Assembly (NCBI GenBank): GCA_913046365.1
Contig: CAJWRM010000008.1
Span: forward strand, 1 to 64,000
Direction: 5' to 3'
DNA from: an uncultured Flavobacteriales bacterium
GTDB taxonomy: Bacteria > Bacteroidota > Bacteroidia > Flavobacteriales_D > Crocinitomicaceae
Length of the DNA stretch: 64,000 nucleotides
The translations under genes were made by a program, and so were the position numbers. Numbering within the stretch: the stretch's first letter is position 1; each line of letters starts with the position of its first letter. Positions 44,901 to 53,039 of this stretch are shown here, one piece after another. The notes below the pieces were generated by a model. It did no database searches. It was not told the origin of the DNA and saw only the letters and a program-made list of their open reading frames with translations.

Positions 44901-45656
44901 ATGCTTCCAGAAAAATTCAAAGCGATTACAGACCCATTTAATGCTATTGATTTAGCGGAAATGGATTCCGTAGCCCTCATGAATCGAATAGATACGAAAT
45001 ATGCGATTCATGAAGATACCTTTCTGGAAATTCTGCCAAATCTCAGCGCATATTACGATATTTTGGAAGTGGGAGGATTAAAGTATTCAGCATACGAAAG
45101 TCTATATTTTGATAGCCCTCGCTTTGAGTTTTTTTCGGACCACCATAAAAAGAAAAACGACAGATTAAAAATTCGAATTCGCAAATACGTAAATAACAAC
45201 CTATCCTTTCTTGAGGTCAAACGAAAAAGAAAAGGCCGCACGGAAAAAACAAGGTTGAAAACAGAACAATGGGGAACTAAATTTAGTCCAGAAGAAATGA
45301 CCTTTTTAGAGAGTTCTTACGAAGATGCAAAATTGCTAGATTCAACAATATCGAATAGCTTTAGTAGAATTACTTTGGTTCATAAGGAAAAAACAGAAAG
45401 ACTTACTTTTGATCTGAATATCGAATTTCAAGACAGCTCCGAAACAAAATCTTTGACTAACTTGGTCATCTGTGAGCTAAAACAAGGAGCTACAAACCGG
45501 TCAAGTATTTTTTATCAGATGACAAAAAAACGACTGATTCGACCCTTAAGAGTAAGCAAGTATTGCGTTGGAATGATGAATTTTTATTCAACATTAGAAT
45601 TGAAACAAAACCGATTTAAAAAGAAAACACGATCATTAAATAAAATCATATGCTAA
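44901..45656 (+). CDS. VTC-domain polyphosphate polymerase-like protein
   Basis: 251 aa soluble domain. It shows the VTC/CYTH-like tunnel motifs: NRIDTKY (Arg29, Lys33), ESLYFDSP, RLKIRIRKY (Arg92, Arg94), SFLEVKRKRKG (Glu105, Lys107, Lys109), RLTFDLNIEF (Arg167), VICELKQG (Glu192, Lys194) and SKYCVGM (Lys220). In yeast Vtc4 such residues hold ATP and polyphosphate, with a metal on the acidic residues. A bacterial polyP polymerase acting at the inner membrane is inferred. It lacks SPX and membrane parts; the membrane partner is probably the DUF4956 protein encoded next, which overlaps by 7 nt. Confidence 0.82.
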   Translation: MLPEKFKAITDPFNAIDLAEMDSVALMNRIDTKYAIHEDTFLEILPNLSAYYDILEVGGLKYSAYESLYFDSPRFEFFSDHHKKKNDRLKIRIRKYVNNNLSFLEVKRKRKGRTEKTRLKTEQWGTKFSPEEMTFLESSYEDAKLLDSTISNSFSRITLVHKEKTERLTFDLNIEFQDSSETKSLTNLVICELKQGATNRSSIFYQMTKKRLIRPLRVSKYCVGMMNFYSTLELKQNRFKKKTRSLNKIIC

Positions 45657-46315
45657 CCAATTTATTTTTAGCAAAAGAAAAAGCAACAACAGCCATTGGT
45701 CTTCAATGGTTCGATGAAGACTTTTATCTCTTACTTATTCGACTTTGCGTAAACGTTGTATTCATAACGATTCTGATTAGATTTCTTTACTATGCAAAGA
45801 CGAAACGAAAAGATTATTTATTCACCTATTACCTCATCGGGACAATTACCTTTTTTCTCTGTTTTGGATTAAAGAAACTAGATATCGATACCGGTATGGG
45901 ACTTGGACTATTTGCCATATTTGGTATTATTCGCTACAGAACAGATGCCATTGAAATAAAAGAGATGACTTATCTCTTTTTGATTATTGGATTAAGTGTA
46001 GTCAATGCCCTCGCTTCAAACCAGCTGAGTATTGCAGAAATGGCTTTGATCAATGTCTTTATGGTCGTATTGACTTATGTTCTTGAATTCTTGTGGTTAA
46101 TGAAACATGAAACAAGAAAGACCATTAATTACGAACGTATAGACCTTATAACACCTGACAAGGCGTCTGAAATGAAAAATGATATTGAATCTAGAACCGG
46201 TTTATCGATCAACCGTTTTGAAATTGGAAAGATTGATTTTCTAAATGATACCGCGCAGGTAAGGATTTTTTACTACGCTGAAGAGCAAGAATTTTCAGAT
46301 TACCACGTTGATTAA
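45650..46315 (+). CDS. DUF4956 family membrane protein, VTC partner
   Basis: 221 aa. Four or five hydrophobic helices (about 27-45, 55-75, 85-100, 105-125, 135-152) include the conserved loop MGLGLFAIFGIIRYRTDAIEIKEMTYLF. A soluble C-terminal domain of about 65 residues (YERIDLITPDKASEMKNDIESRTGLSINRFEIGKIDFL...) follows. DUF4956 genes are commonly next to bacterial VTC genes, which is the main functional hint: it may form the membrane pore for the polymer or anchor the polymerase. Overlaps the VTC gene by 7 nt. Confidence 0.8.
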   Translation: MLTNLFLAKEKATTAIGLQWFDEDFYLLLIRLCVNVVFITILIRFLYYAKTKRKDYLFTYYLIGTITFFLCFGLKKLDIDTGMGLGLFAIFGIIRYRTDAIEIKEMTYLFLIIGLSVVNALASNQLSIAEMALINVFMVVLTYVLEFLWLMKHETRKTINYERIDLITPDKASEMKNDIESRTGLSINRFEIGKIDFLNDTAQVRIFYYAEEQEFSDYHVD

Positions 46316-46330
46316 ATAATCAACTCTGTT

Positions 46331-47347
46331 ATGAGGTATTTTTTACTGCCCATTTCGTGGATTTATGTATCTATTGTTTCGATCAGAAATCTTTTTTTCG
46401 ATTTTCAAATATTTCACTCTAAAAATATTGACAACGGGATTGGTGTTGGAAATCTTTCAATGGGTGGTACTGGAAAAAGCCCCTTGTCAGTACATATAGC
46501 AGAATTAATATTAAAAAATCATGGCGAGCCAGCATTGCTCAGCCGAGGCTATGGTAGAAAAACAAAAGGATTTATAGAGGTAGATGAGGATAATTTAAGC
46601 CAAAATGTTGGAGATGAGCCGCTCATGTTCAAACAGCGCTTTAAAGATAAGGTAGGCGTCTATGTATGTGAAAGCCGAACACTTGGAAGCAATAAGATTC
46701 GAACCGCCAATCCAAAAAGTACCATCATCTTTGATGACGTTTTCCAACACAGAAAAATAAAGCCGTCCCTAAATATTTTAACAACCCCATATGGCGATCC
46801 TTTTTATACAGACCATATTTTGCCAGTGGGACGATTACGAGAACCAGCTGCCAGTGCGGATCGAGCGGATTGTATTGTCGTTACAAAATGTCCCGAAACA
46901 ATGAAGGATGATGACTACAACAAAGTTAAAAACAAGCTCTCAAAATTCTCAAAACCCATATTTTTCAGCCACATAGAATATAGTGAAATGCTACCCATCA
47001 CTGCGGCAATTCAAAGCGTTAAAAATATTTTATTGGTGACAGGAATCTCAGACCCAAGCCATCTCATTGAACATTTAGAGGATAAATATGAAATTCAATC
47101 AATTTCTTTTCCGGATCATCATGCATTTACTGAGAAAGACATCGAGAAAATCCATGAAAAATTTGGTATCTTTGACCCGAAGGAATCGATTATTCTGACT
47201 ACAGAAAAGGACAAAGTACGGCTTTCCAAATTTAATGGATTGATTAAAAAGAATGGCGCCTCATGGTACTATCAACCGATGAGCATACGCTTGCATGATG
47301 CAGCTCAGTTTGAATCGTTAATTAGAAAACATGTTAGAAAAGTTTAA
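46331..47347 (+). CDS. lpxK: Tetraacyldisaccharide 4'-kinase
   Basis: 338 aa; phosphorylates the 4' position of the lipid A disaccharide at the inner membrane. An N-terminal hydrophobic helix precedes the P-loop variant VGNLSMGGTGKSPLS (Lys49), followed by LLSRGYGRKTKGF, GDEPLMF, IFDDVFQHRKIKPSLNILT and DHILPVGRLREP. The C-terminal part has DHHAFTEKDI, as in other LpxK. Length is normal (E. coli 328). It starts 15 nt after the DUF4956 stop, and its 3' end overlaps the PNP gene by 17 nt. Confidence 0.95.
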   Translation: MRYFLLPISWIYVSIVSIRNLFFDFQIFHSKNIDNGIGVGNLSMGGTGKSPLSVHIAELILKNHGEPALLSRGYGRKTKGFIEVDEDNLSQNVGDEPLMFKQRFKDKVGVYVCESRTLGSNKIRTANPKSTIIFDDVFQHRKIKPSLNILTTPYGDPFYTDHILPVGRLREPAASADRADCIVVTKCPETMKDDDYNKVKNKLSKFSKPIFFSHIEYSEMLPITAAIQSVKNILLVTGISDPSHLIEHLEDKYEIQSISFPDHHAFTEKDIEKIHEKFGIFDPKESIILTTEKDKVRLSKFNGLIKKNGASWYYQPMSIRLHDAAQFESLIRKHVRKV

Positions 47348-48143
47348 AGCAGCGGCAAGCTACATAAAAGGAAGAGTTGAACTACAACCTACAGTTGGTA
47401 TTATTTTGGGTACAGGACTTGGTGGTCTAGTCAATGAAATTGAAATTGTCCATGAAATAGCATACGAAGACATTCCCCATTTCCCGGTATCAACTGTCAA
47501 GGGGCATTCAGGAAAATTGATTTTCGGAAAGCTCGGTGGGAAATCCGTTGTAGCCATGCAAGGCAGGTTCCACTATTATGAGGGTTACAATCTTCAAGAG
47601 GTCACATTTCCTGTTCGTGTAATGAAGTTTTTAGGCATAGAAAATCTTTTTGTCAGCAATGCCTCAGGAGGTGTTAATGAAGCTTTCGAGATTGGAGAAA
47701 TAATGATTCTAAATGACCATATCGATTTGTTTCCAGGTAATCCTTTAATTGGAAAAAACTATGATGAACTAGGACCGCGATTTCCAGATATGAGTGAGCC
47801 ATACAGCCATGAGTTAATAAAAAAGGCCCTAGAAATAGCATCAAAACATAACATTAAAGTTACTCAGGGTATTTATGCAGGGCTCACTGGCCCTACACTT
47901 GAAACTCCCGCAGAATATCAATATGTTCATTCGATTGGTGCTGATGCCGTAGGTATGTCAACCGTTCCTGAGGTGATCGTTGCTAGACATATGGATATCC
48001 CATGTTTTGCGATTTCGATTATAACAGACCTCGGTGTACCTGGTAAAATTCAAAAGGTAACGCATCAAGAGGTTATCGAAGTTGCCGCAAAACAAGAGCC
48101 CAAGATGACCTTGATTATGAAAGAATTGATTTCAAGTATCTAA
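47331..48143 (+). CDS. Purine-nucleoside phosphorylase (PNP/MTAP family)
   Basis: 270 aa, trimeric-type PNP. Motifs: LGTGLGGLV phosphate loop, QGRFHYYEGY, NASGGVNEAF, GLTGPTLETPAEY (Glu191, matching human PNP Glu201) and GADAVGMSTVPEVIVARH. At the position of human PNP Asn243, which selects 6-oxopurines, this protein has Asp233 (ITDLGVPG), as in MTAP (Asp220), which prefers 6-aminopurines. So substrate choice may be mixed. It phosphorolyses purine nucleosides for salvage. It overlaps lpxK by 17 nt, and gatB follows after one base. Confidence 0.9.
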   Translation: MLEKFKAAASYIKGRVELQPTVGIILGTGLGGLVNEIEIVHEIAYEDIPHFPVSTVKGHSGKLIFGKLGGKSVVAMQGRFHYYEGYNLQEVTFPVRVMKFLGIENLFVSNASGGVNEAFEIGEIMILNDHIDLFPGNPLIGKNYDELGPRFPDMSEPYSHELIKKALEIASKHNIKVTQGIYAGLTGPTLETPAEYQYVHSIGADAVGMSTVPEVIVARHMDIPCFAISIITDLGVPGKIQKVTHQEVIEVAAKQEPKMTLIMKELISSI

Positions 48144-48144
48144 A

Positions 48145-49602
48145 ATGACACAAGAGCAAAGAGATAAATACGAGGCAGTAATTGGACTCGAGGTTCACGC
48201 CCAACTGCTCACGAATACCAAAGCGTATTCTGCTGACATCAATGCATATGGGGCTTCCCCGAATACGCATACAAGCCCAATTACACTTGGACATCCTGGA
48301 ACACTTCCAGTGATGAATAAGAAGTCCATTGAATTTGCGATTAAATTGGGTATTGCACTAAATTGTAAGATCGCAGATCACCAATACTTTGCTCGAAAAA
48401 ACTATTTCTATCCAGATTTACCCAAAGGTTACCAAATTACACAGGACAAAACACCCATCTGTACGGAAGGTTTTATAGACCTAAAGCAGAAAGAGGGGCC
48501 TGCAAAAAGAATAGGAATTACAAGGATTCACATGGAAGAGGATGCAGGAAAAAGCATTCACGATGTTGATGTATACGACACCTTGGTGGATTTGAACAGA
48601 GCAGGGACACCCTTATTAGAAATTGTAACGGAGCCTGATATGCGTAGCTCTAACGAAGCATATCAATATTTAACAGACATCAGAAAACTGGTCAGGTACC
48701 TCGAAATTTGTGATGGAAACATGGAAGAAGGATCTTTACGCTGTGATGCAAATATTTCTGTTCGATTAAAAGGTGCAAATGCACTTGGAATAAAAGTAGA
48801 GGTCAAAAACATGAATTCAATTCGGAACGTACAAAAAGCAATCGAATTTGAAATCGTGAGACAAATTGAGGTACTTGAGACGGGAGGAACATTATCACAA
48901 GAAACACGAGGTTTTGATGCGTTAAATGGCAGCACGATTTCCATGCGCTCCAAAGAAGCCGCAAATGATTATCGCTATTTCCCAGAACCAGACCTCCAAC
49001 CCTTATATGTTGACGAAAATCAAATTCAAATGGTCAAAGCGGAGATGCCTCCTCTACCCGACTATCTGTATCATAAATATGTTAATGATTTAAAACTTTC
49101 TGAATACGATGCACTAAACCTAACTGAATCAAAAGAAATAGCCTTTTACTTTGAGCAGCTAATCATACATACAAAAAACTATAAAGCCGCAGCAAATTGG
49201 ATTATGGGCTCTGTGAAATCTTATCTGAATGAAAATGGCGTTGAAATTCAAGACTTTCCAATTAAAGTTGAAGGTTTAGCAGGACTCATAGACCTTATAG
49301 ACGAGGGAAAAGTATCAAGTACCATAGCCGCTCAAAAAATATTTCCTGAAATGCTTAGGTCTAGTGAAAGTGCCAAGCAGATTGCAGAAAGAATGAATCT
49401 TGTACAAGTTTCGGATGAAGATGGTTTAATCGGATTCATTGAAAAAGTTATTGACGATAACCCATCCGAGGCGGAAAGGTTTAGAAATGGTGAACAGCAG
49501 CTAATTGGTTTTTTCATGGGACAGCTGATGCGGGTCTCAAAAGGAAAAGCAGATCCTAAAATCGCTAATTCGCTCCTTAGAAAGAAATTAAATGATGCAT
49601 AA
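48145..49602 (+). CDS. gatB: Asp-tRNA(Asn)/Glu-tRNA(Gln) amidotransferase subunit B
   Basis: 485 aa. Subunit B of the transamidosome, which activates and amidates misacylated Glu-tRNA(Gln) (or Asp-tRNA(Asn)) with ATP. Blocks: YEAVIGLEVHAQLLT, HPGTLPVMNKK, ARKNYFYPDLPKGYQITQ, IGITRIHMEEDAGKSIHD, LLEIVTEPD, EGSLRCDANISVR, and the C-terminal YqeY-like tail (about 340-485), which ends AKGKADPKIANSLLRKKL. Full length. gatA and gatC are not in the window, as is usual where gat genes are scattered. It overlaps the first TlpA gene by 11 nt. Confidence 0.97.
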   Translation: MTQEQRDKYEAVIGLEVHAQLLTNTKAYSADINAYGASPNTHTSPITLGHPGTLPVMNKKSIEFAIKLGIALNCKIADHQYFARKNYFYPDLPKGYQITQDKTPICTEGFIDLKQKEGPAKRIGITRIHMEEDAGKSIHDVDVYDTLVDLNRAGTPLLEIVTEPDMRSSNEAYQYLTDIRKLVRYLEICDGNMEEGSLRCDANISVRLKGANALGIKVEVKNMNSIRNVQKAIEFEIVRQIEVLETGGTLSQETRGFDALNGSTISMRSKEAANDYRYFPEPDLQPLYVDENQIQMVKAEMPPLPDYLYHKYVNDLKLSEYDALNLTESKEIAFYFEQLIIHTKNYKAAANWIMGSVKSYLNENGVEIQDFPIKVEGLAGLIDLIDEGKVSSTIAAQKIFPEMLRSSESAKQIAERMNLVQVSDEDGLIGFIEKVIDDNPSEAERFRNGEQQLIGFFMGQLMRVSKGKADPKIANSLLRKKLNDA

Positions 49603-50704
49603 ATCAACATGCTTCTTGCTCATCAGTTTAGGTATTTTCATTTCATGTACTGAAGAATATGATGAGCCTAACTTTGAAATTCAATCCAACAATATTAGTA
49701 ATACAGATTTAGGAAATAATGTTTCAATTTCAGGACAAATCAAAGATGCTTCAAACGCAAGAATAACATTAGAAGCACCTTTAATGCAATCCAAGGGGAA
49801 AAACATTGAATTGGCCTCTGATACCCTAGATGCTGAAGGACGTTTTGCACTAGATGCATCGATCCCGGGACTGGGTTACTATATACTCAAGATTTATGGA
49901 GTTAAAGTAGACTCCGTTGAGCTCACCTTGACGCCCCAGGATAACATAACACTCTTAACCCATAAGGATTCTATACATGAATCCATAACTACAGAAGGTG
50001 TTATTTGGTCTCAAGATCTTGAGGACTATCAAACAATTAGAGCAAAAGAAAACCCTATTGAGCTTTCTAACTTTGCAGCCCAAAGAATGAAAGCAACTCC
50101 CGCTAGTCCATTCAACATTGTACTTTCCAATCATATTATGGAATCACAGGACCAATGGAATGAGGAAAGAATTCAAATTTTCGGAAGTGTTGCGGAAGCT
50201 TTCTATAAAATGGACCCAAAATCAGAAGCTACTCAGAATTTCGTCAGGAACTTTGAACTAATGCAAACCTACATGCTAAATAATGGTTTTTATGAAGCTC
50301 CTGATTTTGAATCTTCAACAATCGATGGCAGAACAATAAGCTTGTCTGACCTACGTGGTAAATATGTACTCATCGATTTTTGGGCATCTTGGTGTGGTCC
50401 TTGCAGAAAAGAAAACCCAAAAATAGTAGCGCTCTACAACAAGTACAAAAAGAAGAAATTTACTATTTTATCCGTCTCATTGGATGAGGATATGACGAAT
50501 TGGAAAGCTGCTATTGAACAGGATGGATTATCTTGGCCTTATCATGTCAGCGATTTAAAAGGCTGGAATTCAGCTGTTGTACCATTATATCGTATTGAAG
50601 GAATTCCTTTTACGGTTTTGGTAAATCCAAAGGGCAGAATCATCGGTATCAATCTGAGGGGACGAGATTTAGAAGAACGAATGCAAAATATTTTTAATTT
50701 TTAA
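49592..50704 (+). CDS. TlpA/ResA-type thioredoxin lipoprotein (DUF4369-like N-terminal domain)
   Basis: 370 aa. Two ATGs are adjacent (49592 and 49595). The signal ends in a lipobox GIFISC, giving lipidated Cys19. A beta-rich N-terminal domain (about 40-130, SGQIKDASNARITLEAPL... like DUF4369) and a helical middle lead to a thioredoxin domain (about 230-370), with the redox site WASWCGPCRK (Cys268, Cys271) and the cis-Pro segment GIPFTVLVNPKG. It is likely a periplasmic or membrane-anchored disulfide reductase for cytochrome c maturation or related repair. The next gene is a paralogue with the redox Cys at the same residue numbers. Overlaps gatB by 11 nt. Confidence 0.87.
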   Translation: MMHKSTCFLLISLGIFISCTEEYDEPNFEIQSNNISNTDLGNNVSISGQIKDASNARITLEAPLMQSKGKNIELASDTLDAEGRFALDASIPGLGYYILKIYGVKVDSVELTLTPQDNITLLTHKDSIHESITTEGVIWSQDLEDYQTIRAKENPIELSNFAAQRMKATPASPFNIVLSNHIMESQDQWNEERIQIFGSVAEAFYKMDPKSEATQNFVRNFELMQTYMLNNGFYEAPDFESSTIDGRTISLSDLRGKYVLIDFWASWCGPCRKENPKIVALYNKYKKKKFTILSVSLDEDMTNWKAAIEQDGLSWPYHVSDLKGWNSAVVPLYRIEGIPFTVLVNPKGRIIGINLRGRDLEERMQNIFNF

Positions 50705-50706
50705 AC

Positions 50707-51816
50707 ATGAAATGTACACTGCTAATTATATGTCTTTTAATCACTAACATAGTTATAGGACAGACGGCAAACGTGAAATTATCGGGATCGATTTTTGGTG
50801 CACCAACAGATACTTTGTTTGTCTCTCAAATGTATGATAACAATCGAATTAAAGATTTTGATACGATTATAATGGACAAAGCCGGTAAATTCAGTGCTGA
50901 TTTGATTTTACCTCGCGAAGATTATTATCTACTGAGGCTCGAGAATGCTAATGTTCATTTAGTTTGTCGCAATCAATCAGATATAAAAATATACGGCGAT
51001 GGGAAGAAACTGAATGATTTTTGCAATATTTTAAACTCTGATGAATCTGCCTCCATGAATACATTTGTCAAAGAGCTAGAGCGATTTCAGTTAAAAAACG
51101 ATTCGGCCATTACCGCAGTCAAAAAAGACCCAAGTCAGTCTGAATCGATTAACCAATACATGCAAAAAGAATATTACTCTTTTCAAAGTAAGCTAAAGGC
51201 CTTTGTTGGAAGTAATTCAAACTCTGCTGCTCTTGTTATTGCACTAAGCGCTATTAACCTAGATCAAGACCCAAAGACCTATGCATCGATCATACAGCAG
51301 CTACTAAAATCATTTCCAAGTAGCCTAACCGTTCAGAAGTATGCAGAAAATTTTGAAAGAATCATGGCTGAAAAAGAAAAAAACAAGCCTCTGGGAATCG
51401 GGAAAGTCGCCCCAGAATTTGAAGAATTAATGCTAGATCGGGAGACAAAGCTCAAACTTTCGGACCTTAGAGGAAAGGTAGTGCTTATAGATTTTTGGGC
51501 ATCTTGGTGTGGACCCTGTCGAAGAGAGAACCCTAATGTTGTAAAAACATATAACAGATATAAGGACAAGGGCTTCACAATTATGAGTGTATCTTTAGAT
51601 AAAGACCTAGGAAAATGGAAAGCTGCTATTGAAGCAGATCAATTGTCTTGGCCAAATCACGTAAGTGACCTTGGAGGTTGGCAGAGTAAGGTCTCTCGTT
51701 TATATCAGGTGGGAAGTGTTCCATTTACTGTACTCATAGATGCGCAAGGAAAAATTATTAAAACTAATCTAAGAGGTTCGGCTCTAGAATCAGAATTGGA
51801 AAAAATATTTAAGTAA
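50707..51816 (+). CDS. TlpA/ResA-type thioredoxin protein, tandem paralogue
   Basis: 369 aa, same plan as its neighbour: signal peptide (residues 1-18, ending IVIGQ, no lipobox), DUF4369-like beta domain (VKLSGSIFGAPTDTLFVSQM), helical region and thioredoxin domain with WASWCGPCRR (Cys268, Cys271). The last 130 residues are close to the upstream paralogue (SVSLDxDxxxWKAAIExDxLSWPxHVSDLxGW), while the N-terminal halves have diverged. A soluble periplasmic form next to an anchored one is suggested. Two nt separate the genes; lpxH follows directly. Confidence 0.87.
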   Translation: MKCTLLIICLLITNIVIGQTANVKLSGSIFGAPTDTLFVSQMYDNNRIKDFDTIIMDKAGKFSADLILPREDYYLLRLENANVHLVCRNQSDIKIYGDGKKLNDFCNILNSDESASMNTFVKELERFQLKNDSAITAVKKDPSQSESINQYMQKEYYSFQSKLKAFVGSNSNSAALVIALSAINLDQDPKTYASIIQQLLKSFPSSLTVQKYAENFERIMAEKEKNKPLGIGKVAPEFEELMLDRETKLKLSDLRGKVVLIDFWASWCGPCRRENPNVVKTYNRYKDKGFTIMSVSLDKDLGKWKAAIEADQLSWPNHVSDLGGWQSKVSRLYQVGSVPFTVLIDAQGKIIKTNLRGSALESELEKIFK

Positions 51817-52614
51817 TTGGAGCAGCTAAAACTAAATCCTGGTCAAAAAATATACTTTGCCTCAGATTTTCATCTTGGAGCGCCTACAGCGGAGTTAAGT
51901 AGGATTAGAGAGCTTAAAATCATTGAGTGGCTCAATCATATTGAAAAGGATGCCCAAGCTATTTTTCTTGTAGGAGATCTTTTTGATTTTTGGTTTGAAT
52001 ATAAACAAGTGGTACCAAAGGGCTTTGTTCGCCTGCAGGGAAAAATTGCAACACTTGTAGATCGAGGTGTTAAAATTTACTTCTTTCTTGGTAATCATGA
52101 CATGTGGATGAAAAATTACTTTACCCAAGAATTGGGTGTTAAAATGATTTCAGATGAATTGGAGCTTAAAATTAACGGAAGCCGATTTTTTATTGCTCAT
52201 GGAGATGGTCTGGGCCCTGGAGACTATGGCTACAAATTCATAAAAAAGGTTTTTAGAAATAAGCTTTGTCAATTTCTATTCTCTTGTCTTCATCCCCGTA
52301 TAGGTCTTTCGATGGCACAATATTTCTCGAACAAAAGTAGAATACATACAGGAACAAAAGACATCAATTACTCAAATAAAGATGACGAGTGGCTCTATCA
52401 ATACAGCAAGGCAAAGCTAGTTGAAGTACCTGTAGATTATTTTATTTTTGGACACCGCCACCTACCAATGGATATTTCGGTTTCAGCATCTAGATACCTT
52501 AATCTTGGCGAATGGTTGAACTTCTGCACTTATGCTGAATTTGATGGTTCAAGTCTATCGCTGAAGGTTTGGAGCGACGAGGGTGAAAAAGCTTTTGAAG
52601 GCATCAAAGAATGA
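51817..52614 (+). CDS. lpxH: UDP-2,3-diacylglucosamine diphosphatase (LpxH-like metallophosphoesterase)
   Basis: 265 aa with TTG start at 51817, immediately after the TlpA stop; the next Met is far inside the metal site, so TTG is needed. Calcineurin-like motifs: FASDFHLG (Asp17, His19), GDLFDFWFEY (Asp54), LGNHDMWM (Asn93, His94, Asp95), FIAHGDGLG and FGHRHLP. It hydrolyses UDP-2,3-diacyl-GlcN to lipid X at the inner membrane. LpxG/LpxI variants have other motifs, so LpxH-type fits. The stop overlaps tsaE by 4 nt. Confidence 0.9.
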   Translation: MEQLKLNPGQKIYFASDFHLGAPTAELSRIRELKIIEWLNHIEKDAQAIFLVGDLFDFWFEYKQVVPKGFVRLQGKIATLVDRGVKIYFFLGNHDMWMKNYFTQELGVKMISDELELKINGSRFFIAHGDGLGPGDYGYKFIKKVFRNKLCQFLFSCLHPRIGLSMAQYFSNKSRIHTGTKDINYSNKDDEWLYQYSKAKLVEVPVDYFIFGHRHLPMDISVSASRYLNLGEWLNFCTYAEFDGSSLSLKVWSDEGEKAFEGIKE

Positions 52615-53039
52615 AGCGCTACAAAATACAGAACCTTTCAGCACTCGAGACATTCGTAATTGAGCATAAAGACCAATTTGATGCTCAGTATTGTTTTGCA
52701 TTTAAAGGAGAAATGGGTTCGGGGAAAACGACCTTGATACAGCTTCTTTTAAAAGCGTTTGGCATAAACGACCTACAAGGATCCCCTACCTATGGAATTG
52801 TAAATCAATACTATAATGAAACAACCCACAAAGAATACTACCATCTAGATTGTTACCGAATCAAGAATGATTTTGAAGCGTTTGATCTAGGTTTGGAAGA
52901 ATTATTCCACGAAAAAAAAACTATCTTTATAGAGTGGCCTGAAAAAGTGATGCAGTTTCTTCCAGAAGAAACAGTTTGGATTACGATCCATCATGAATCA
53001 GATGATACAAGAACGATTGACATAGCCTATGAATACTGA
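52611..53039 (+). CDS. tsaE: tRNA threonylcarbamoyladenosine biosynthesis ATPase TsaE
   Basis: 142 aa. P-loop GEMGSGKTT (residues 33-41, Lys39), then GSPTYGIVNQYY, the switch block YHLDCYRI and FIEWPEKV. TsaE is the ATPase that drives the TsaBD complex in t6A37 modification; length is normal (E. coli 153). The YciO-like protein at 2.1 kb belongs to the same broader pathway but is not linked. It overlaps lpxH by 4 nt and ald by 11 nt. Confidence 0.95.
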   Translation: MKRYKIQNLSALETFVIEHKDQFDAQYCFAFKGEMGSGKTTLIQLLLKAFGINDLQGSPTYGIVNQYYNETTHKEYYHLDCYRIKNDFEAFDLGLEELFHEKKTIFIEWPEKVMQFLPEETVWITIHHESDDTRTIDIAYEY

